Part shown: piece by piece, positions 50,949 through 55,338 of the stretch | How the letters are laid out: every line of letters begins with the position of its first letter | Position numbering within the stretch: the first letter of the stretch is position 1 | Position numbers and translations under genes: made by a program | The notes under the pieces: generated by a model | Seen by the model: only the letters and a program-made list of their open reading frames with translations | What the model was told of the DNA's origin: nothing | The model's database searches: none | Assembly: GCA_033763435.1 (NCBI GenBank) | Contig: JANRKN010000114.1 | Coordinates: 1 to 55,338 of the forward strand | DNA from: JANRKN01 sp033763435 | Lineage (GTDB): Bacteria; Planctomycetota; Phycisphaerae; Phycisphaerales; UBA1924 | Length of the DNA: 55,338 nt | Direction of reading: 5' to 3'

Positions 50949-52685
50949 ATGGCGGCCGCGGTATTCATCTTCGTTGCACTCATCGCCTTCGTCGGAGGGT
51001 GGGGGTTGTCGCTGCTCTGGCGTGGCCTGTTCCCGCGGGCCAAGGTGGGCGCGCCTGAGCTCGGCCGGTGCCCGTCCTGCGGCAAGGCTCTGGACTATCG
51101 CGCGGGGCTGAAGTGCGCCTGCGGGAATCGCGCCCGCAGCGCCGAGGACCTGTACCGACCCGTGCGCTCGGCGAAGGTGGTGCTGCTGGGGCTGGTGGTC
51201 GTCGCGGCGGCGGTGGGGCTGATCGCCGCGCTGCCCTGGCTGCAAGCGTGGATGGCGTGGGACTCGAGCGGCGCGCGGGCGAGTCTGTGGGCCGCGGCCG
51301 CGTGGGGCGTGGCAGGCTTCGGCGGGCTGCTGATCGTGCGAGCTCTTGTCGGCGAGCCCTCGCGCGGCCGGCGGCGCTGCCCCAAATGCTGGTACGACCT
51401 GCTCATCGATTCGCGCACCTGCTCGGAGTGCGGCTTCACGTCCGAACTCGAGCGGGCGTTCTATCGCGCGAGGAGGCGCAAGGGTCCGGCTCTGCTGGGG
51501 ATGGCGGTGCTCGTGCTTTCGTACGGCGTATTCGTGACGCCGCGCGTGCGCGAGGGCGGCTGGGTCGGCGCAGTGCCGACGGCGGTGCTGATCGCGGGGT
51601 ATGAGTGGTGGCCCGCAGGAATTCTGCAAGGATCGGTGTCCGGCGACTCCTGGACGCTTCTCGAGCGCTTCGAGCGTGCGGACAGGCATGCAGAGTGGGA
51701 GCGCCGATGGTTCAATCGGCGGATGGACGCTTTGCTCGAACGTCCGGAACGATGGAAGACCGGCCAGATCGGATCTCTTGTGGGCACCAGATTCCGCGGG
51801 CGCGAGGGCGAAGCCGTCCGCTTTCTTGAACGTGCGATCACCTTCCCCGACACTCCGGCGACGACCCAAGCCATCGGTATCGCGTGCAATTCTCTGCACA
51901 ACTTCAACACGTGGGCAAAGTGGTCGCGCTCTGCCGACTCAACGCAGGCGATCATCCGGAGCGTCGGCGGCACGAACGTGGTGCGGGTCCGAGCGGCGCT
52001 GACACTCGGGCAGTTCTCCGGCCCCAACTCGGGCGAGATGATGGACGCGATCGTGCGCGAGATCCTTCGGGGGCCCGCCTCAGGTTCCGTCGCGGCGACG
52101 CTCGAACTCGAGACTGCGCTTAGCACGCTGGCGGTGCTGACCGTCGCGGATCCGGACCGAGCCGAGCCGGTTCTCGATGTGAAGGTCTTCGCTGGCGTTC
52201 CGGGGCCAAGGCTGCTCTGGCGGTTTCTCGCTTTGCAGGCTGAGCGGGGCGGGAGACTCCATCGATCGTCGCGAGCGAGAGAGCTGATCCTCTCGCACGT
52301 GCCCAATGGAGGCGGTGGTGCAAGCGCGGCCCTCTGCGTCCTGTACCTCGAGGGCGGGCATGACCGAGCGTCGCTTGTCCAGACGCTCGCAGGAATTGCC
52401 CAGCAAAATCAAGGCTTGGCACGGGCTTTGGCGATCAACTTCACGGCGTACCGGCGTCCGGGAGGGGAGCTCCTCGCCGATCTCGTTCGAGTGTGCGATG
52501 GGCCGACGCGGACCTACGCTCTGGAGCGCCTCGTTCAGGTCGCCCGAGAGCGCAAAGGTGTTCGTCGCAGCGACTGGCTGGGCCTCGTGCCCGAAATGAA
52601 CCCAGAAGATGCACGATGGTCCGATGCTGAAGCAGCCTTGCTCAGAGAGCTGCGTCAGATTGAGGCCGAGCCCGCCAACCCCTGA
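50949..52685 (+). CDS. Membrane protein with two zinc-ribbons
   Basis: A 578-residue protein. An N-terminal helix (AVFIFVALIAFVGGWGLSLLW) is followed by a first ribbon (CPSCGKALDYRAGLKCACGN), two further helices, a second ribbon (CPKCWYDLLIDSRTCSECGF) and another helix. The C-terminal 370 residues are helical with HEAT-like spacing and no named domain. It starts 53 bases after lptD and stops exactly where the convergent ABC gene stops. Planctomycetes have many such ribbon membrane proteins of unknown role. Confidence 0.7.
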   Translation: MAAAVFIFVALIAFVGGWGLSLLWRGLFPRAKVGAPELGRCPSCGKALDYRAGLKCACGNRARSAEDLYRPVRSAKVVLLGLVVVAAAVGLIAALPWLQAWMAWDSSGARASLWAAAAWGVAGFGGLLIVRALVGEPSRGRRRCPKCWYDLLIDSRTCSECGFTSELERAFYRARRRKGPALLGMAVLVLSYGVFVTPRVREGGWVGAVPTAVLIAGYEWWPAGILQGSVSGDSWTLLERFERADRHAEWERRWFNRRMDALLERPERWKTGQIGSLVGTRFRGREGEAVRFLERAITFPDTPATTQAIGIACNSLHNFNTWAKWSRSADSTQAIIRSVGGTNVVRVRAALTLGQFSGPNSGEMMDAIVREILRGPASGSVAATLELETALSTLAVLTVADPDRAEPVLDVKVFAGVPGPRLLWRFLALQAERGGRLHRSSRARELILSHVPNGGGGASAALCVLYLEGGHDRASLVQTLAGIAQQNQGLARALAINFTAYRRPGGELLADLVRVCDGPTRTYALERLVQVARERKGVRRSDWLGLVPEMNPEDARWSDAEAALLRELRQIEAEPANP

Positions 52686-54278
52686 TCAGCCGCGCCCGTT
52701 CTCGATTGCCGCGAGCCGCAGGATGTTGGTCTGCGTCATCTCATCGCCGCGGAGTTCGCCGGTGAGTCGGCCATCGGCCATCACGACGACGCGGTCGGAG
52801 AGCGCGAGCAGTTCGGGCATTTCGCTCGACACGAGCAGCACGGCGGTGCCGGCGTCGGCGGCGGCGCGCACGAGCTTGTAGATCTCGGCCTTTGTGCCCA
52901 CGTCGATCCCGCGGGTCGGCTCATCGAGCAGCAGCACGCGCGTCGCTTTGCCCATCCACCGCGCGAGCAGCAGCTTCTGCTGATTGCCGCCTGAGAGCTC
53001 GCCGGGCTGGCTCTTGAGCGATGCGGCCTTGACCTGGAAGTCGGCGGTCTTCTCGAGCACGACGCGCTTCTCGCCGGTCATCGAGCGCAGGCCGAGGAGC
53101 GACGCGAGGCGCGCCATGAACGGCATCACGATGTTCTCGTCGATGCCCAGCAGGAAGAAGAGGCCCTGGTTTCGCCGATCCTCGGGCACATAGCCGACGC
53201 CCGCCGAGACCATCGCGCGGACTTCGCGGGGTACTTCCTTGCCATCGACGCGCACCGTGCCGGTCGCGTCGGTGTCGAGGCCGAAGATCGCGTTGAGCAG
53301 TTCGCTGCGCCCGCAGCCGACGAGCCCGCCGATGCCGAGGATCTCGCCCGGCGCGACCGACAGCGAGATATCGGTGAGCCGTCCGGGCGAGGAGACGTTT
53401 CGCACTTCGAGCATCGCGCCGCGGGAGGCGTCGACAGCGGGGGGCGTGCGCTTGGCGCCGTGGTCGAGGCGTCGGCCGATCATCTGTTCGACCAGCCCGG
53501 CCTCGTCGATGGACTTGACGTCGCTGGTGGCGATGAACTTGCCGTCGCGCAGCACGCTCACGCGGTCGCACACCGCGAAGATCTCGCTCATGCGGTGGCT
53601 GACGTAGATGATCGTTAGGCCTTCAGCGGCAAGCTGGCGCGTGATCTCCAGCAGCCGGTCGGCCTCCGCGACCGAGAGTGAGCTGGTCGGCTCATCGAAC
53701 ACGATCACGCGGGCGCGCGAGCCCTGGCCGTGCCCTTCTGCGCGGTCGTCGAGGCTCGCGGCGATCTGGCAGATCTGCCGATGACCCGGCGAGAGCATGC
53801 CCAGAGGCGCGTTGACATCGATCCCCGGCTCGATCTTGTGGACCAGCCGCGCGGCGCGTTCGATCATTGCCCGGCGGTCGATGAAGCCCGGCCCGCGCGT
53901 GGGCATCGCGTGCAGCGACAGGTTCTCCGCGACGCTCAGGTTCGGGCACTGGGCCAGTTCCTGATGCACGATGCGGATCCCGGCCTCGAAGGCCTCTTCG
54001 ATGGAGCCGGGCTCGAGCGTGCGGCCGCCGATCTCAACCGTGCCCTCATCCTGCCTGTGCAGGCCCGAGATGACCTTGCCGAGCGTGCTCTTGCCCGCGC
54101 CGTTCTCACCCATGAGGGCGTGAATCTCGCCCGCGCGGAAGTCGACGCTGACGCCGTCGAGCGCCTGAGTGATGCCGAAACGCTTGCTGAGCCCGATCGC
54201 GCGGAGCAGGACGGCGCCCCGAGGCGCCGAGGCCGCAGAGGTGGGCTGGTGAACGGATGGTGCCGCCTGCGTCTGCAT
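52686..54278 (-). CDS. Sugar ABC transporter ATP-binding protein (RbsA/MglA-like)
   Basis: A 530-residue protein with two nucleotide-binding domains in one chain, the layout of ribose/galactose/xylose importers. Domain 1 has Walker A MGENGAGKST, the degenerate signature LSPGHRQICQIAASL and Walker B VIVFDEPTSSLS. Domain 2 has a degenerate Walker A (GLVGCGRSELLNAIFG), a normal signature LSGGNQQKLLLARWM and LLLDEPTRGIDVG. This asymmetry is normal for the family. The binding-protein gene lies just upstream; the permease gene is not in the window. An attenuating terminator separates the two. Confidence 0.95.
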   Translation of the reverse strand: MQTQAAPSVHQPTSAASAPRGAVLLRAIGLSKRFGITQALDGVSVDFRAGEIHALMGENGAGKSTLGKVISGLHRQDEGTVEIGGRTLEPGSIEEAFEAGIRIVHQELAQCPNLSVAENLSLHAMPTRGPGFIDRRAMIERAARLVHKIEPGIDVNAPLGMLSPGHRQICQIAASLDDRAEGHGQGSRARVIVFDEPTSSLSVAEADRLLEITRQLAAEGLTIIYVSHRMSEIFAVCDRVSVLRDGKFIATSDVKSIDEAGLVEQMIGRRLDHGAKRTPPAVDASRGAMLEVRNVSSPGRLTDISLSVAPGEILGIGGLVGCGRSELLNAIFGLDTDATGTVRVDGKEVPREVRAMVSAGVGYVPEDRRNQGLFFLLGIDENIVMPFMARLASLLGLRSMTGEKRVVLEKTADFQVKAASLKSQPGELSGGNQQKLLLARWMGKATRVLLLDEPTRGIDVGTKAEIYKLVRAAADAGTAVLLVSSEMPELLALSDRVVVMADGRLTGELRGDEMTQTNILRLAAIENGRG

Positions 54279-54308
54279 CGTGGGGCTCGGGCTCGCGTGT
54301 GGTCGCTG

Positions 54309-54341
54309 AGAAAAACCGTCCCGCGTCTTTCGGCGCGGGAC
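54309..54341 (-). terminator. Intra-operon terminator between binding-protein and ATPase genes
   Basis: On the minus strand an 8-base stem (GTCCCGCG / CGCGGGAC, 54334-54341 and 54318-54325) is followed by GGTTTTTC. It begins 9 bases after the binding-protein stop. Confidence 0.78.
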
Positions 54342-54350
54342 GATGAGGGT

Positions 54351-55338
54351 TTACTTCTTGCCGCCCATCCACTTGTCCCACTGGCCGGCCAGCTCGCCCA
54401 TGTTCGCCTTCGTGACGATCTGGGGCGTCGCGGTCACGCGGTCGGACGCGGGGTTCTTCTTGTTGTGCACCTTGTCGACGATGAGCTTGACCGTCTCGTA
54501 GCCCCAGCCGAAGTACGGCTGGCCCACGAGCACCTGCACCTCGCCCTTCTCAAGGTACTTCAGGGGCAGCGGCAGCGGGTCCATCGACACCACCTTCGCC
54601 TTGCCCGCGATGCCCGCGAGCGCGTTGTCGGTGTACAGAGGCCAGCCGCCCACAAGCGCCCAGCCCGTGATGCCCGGGTTGGCGGTCTGGACCTGCTGCA
54701 TCTTCGCGACGGCGTCGGCGGCGGTCTCGGCGTGATAGAACACGTCCTGGATCGTGATGTCCTTGTACGCCGCGGCCTCGTCGCGCACACCCTTCACGCG
54801 GGCCTGGAGGTTCGTCGCGTTCTGGTTGCCGGCCAGCACCGCCACGGTGCCCTTGCCGCCCATTTCGCGAGCGAGTTCCTTCATGACGGCCCTACCGGCC
54901 TCGACGTCGTCCACGCCGTAGTAGACAAAGCGCTTGCTGCCGGGGACGTCAGAGTCAAAGGTCGCGACGGCGACACCCGCCTCGACCGCGGCGTTGACCT
55001 TGTCCATCACGACCTTCGCGTCGGTCGCGGAGATCGAGATGCCGTCGACGCCCGCGGAGACGAGCTGCTCGATGAACTGGGCCTGAGCCTGCGCGTCTTC
55101 CTTGTTGGGCGTGCGCCAGTCGATCTTGATCGAGATGCCCAGCTGCTTGCTGAGGTCCTCCGCCGCGGCCTCGGCGCCCGCGCGGGCGGCCTGGAAGACC
55201 GGGTTGTCCTGGCTCTTGGCGATCACGCCGATGACCAGCGCCTTCTTGCCGCCGGCCGCGGTCGCGCCCGCCGCCGCGCCGCCCGTGGCCGCCGCCGCGC
55301 CGGTTGCCGCGCCCGTGCCGCCCGCTTTGGTCTCGCCG
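54351..55338 (-). CDS. Sugar-binding protein of the ABC transporter, 3' part
   Basis: The frame enters from the right edge without a start, so the N-terminus is missing; 329 codons are seen. A G/A/T-rich linker, typical after a lipoprotein or signal segment, leads into ALVIGVIAKSQDNPVFQAARAGAEAAA, the opening strand and helix of ribose/galactose-type periplasmic binding proteins. Family features follow: VSAGVDGISISATDA, VAVATFDSDVPGSKRFVYYGVDD, GTVAVLAGNQNATNLQARVKGV and QVLVGQPYFGWGYETVKLI. It would capture a sugar outside the membrane and deliver it to the permease. The ligand is unknown. Confidence 0.92.
   Translation of the reverse strand, partial: GETKAGGTGAATGAAAATGGAAAGATAAGGKKALVIGVIAKSQDNPVFQAARAGAEAAAEDLSKQLGISIKIDWRTPNKEDAQAQAQFIEQLVSAGVDGISISATDAKVVMDKVNAAVEAGVAVATFDSDVPGSKRFVYYGVDDVEAGRAVMKELAREMGGKGTVAVLAGNQNATNLQARVKGVRDEAAAYKDITIQDVFYHAETAADAVAKMQQVQTANPGITGWALVGGWPLYTDNALAGIAGKAKVVSMDPLPLPLKYLEKGEVQVLVGQPYFGWGYETVKLIVDKVHNKKNPASDRVTATPQIVTKANMGELAGQWDKWMGGKK

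Noticed and set aside
1..55338. CRISPR array
   Set aside because: No regularly spaced direct repeats with unique spacers were seen, and no Cas-like protein is present. The repeats at 3462-4386 are irregular and palindromic.

Overview
The window is 55.3 kb of high-GC bacterial DNA, most probably from a planctomycete of the class Phycisphaerae. Several secreted proteins end in a proline/glycine stretch, a short hydrophobic segment and an arginine cluster (…AARRRR). Other planctomycete-like traits are a prepilin-like protein ending in a FLDGSV block, an exported caspase-like protein, an RHS remnant of the CQNWRADV type, an LptD-like outer-membrane assembly protein, and a complete DNA topoisomerase VI. 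No species name can be given from sequence alone.

Layout. 1-1299: start of a secreted repeat protein (cut by the left edge) and a small secreted protein. 1607-3283: DEAD-box RNA helicase with a long basic tail and a terminator. 3284-4799: gene-poor stretch of palindromic repeats and an RHS fragment. 4800-4967: tRNA-Phe with promoter and terminator. 5295-9516: secreted beta-helix protein, oligopeptide-type ABC ATPase, heme oxygenase behind a Fur-like operator, and a DUF2726 protein. 9539-13637 (minus): topoisomerase VI A and B subunits with a DHFR/RibD-like gene between them. 13777-19931: glycosyltransferase, ApaG, Ndk, CsrA, Nfu-type Fe-S protein, a lipoprotein with a JAMM-like C-terminus, and a GT2 glycosyltransferase. 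19940-25340 (minus): cell-wall amino-sugar recycling operon (SSS symporter, GH20, AnmK, MurQ). 25903-28706 (minus): Tat-type superoxide dismutase, EF-Ts, ribosomal protein S2. 28951-36337 (plus): copper P-type ATPase, secreted protein, pyruvate dehydrogenase E1-beta and E2, small membrane protein, caspase-like protein.

36450-41732 is a 5.3-kb integrative element at the 3' end of tRNA-Val(CAC). It carries a tyrosine recombinase, an excisionase-like protein, two further small DNA-binding candidates, a replication-type winged-helix protein, an unknown protein and a lone MuF-like phage head protein. The attachment core lies inside the integrase reading frame. In the integrated state the integrase ends in codons read antisense through the host tRNA. 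If the ends are joined, the frame continues without a stop for another 98 codons at the other end of the element (36471-36768), giving a 584-residue protein. Integration would therefore swap the integrase C-terminus. This is the most notable structure in the window.

41712-55338: tRNA-Val, a secreted …AARRRR protein, adenylate kinase-like protein, prepilin-like protein, zinc-ribbon membrane proteins, histidine degradation genes (HutI, HutG), LptD, and at the right edge a sugar ABC transporter whose binding-protein gene is cut by the window end.
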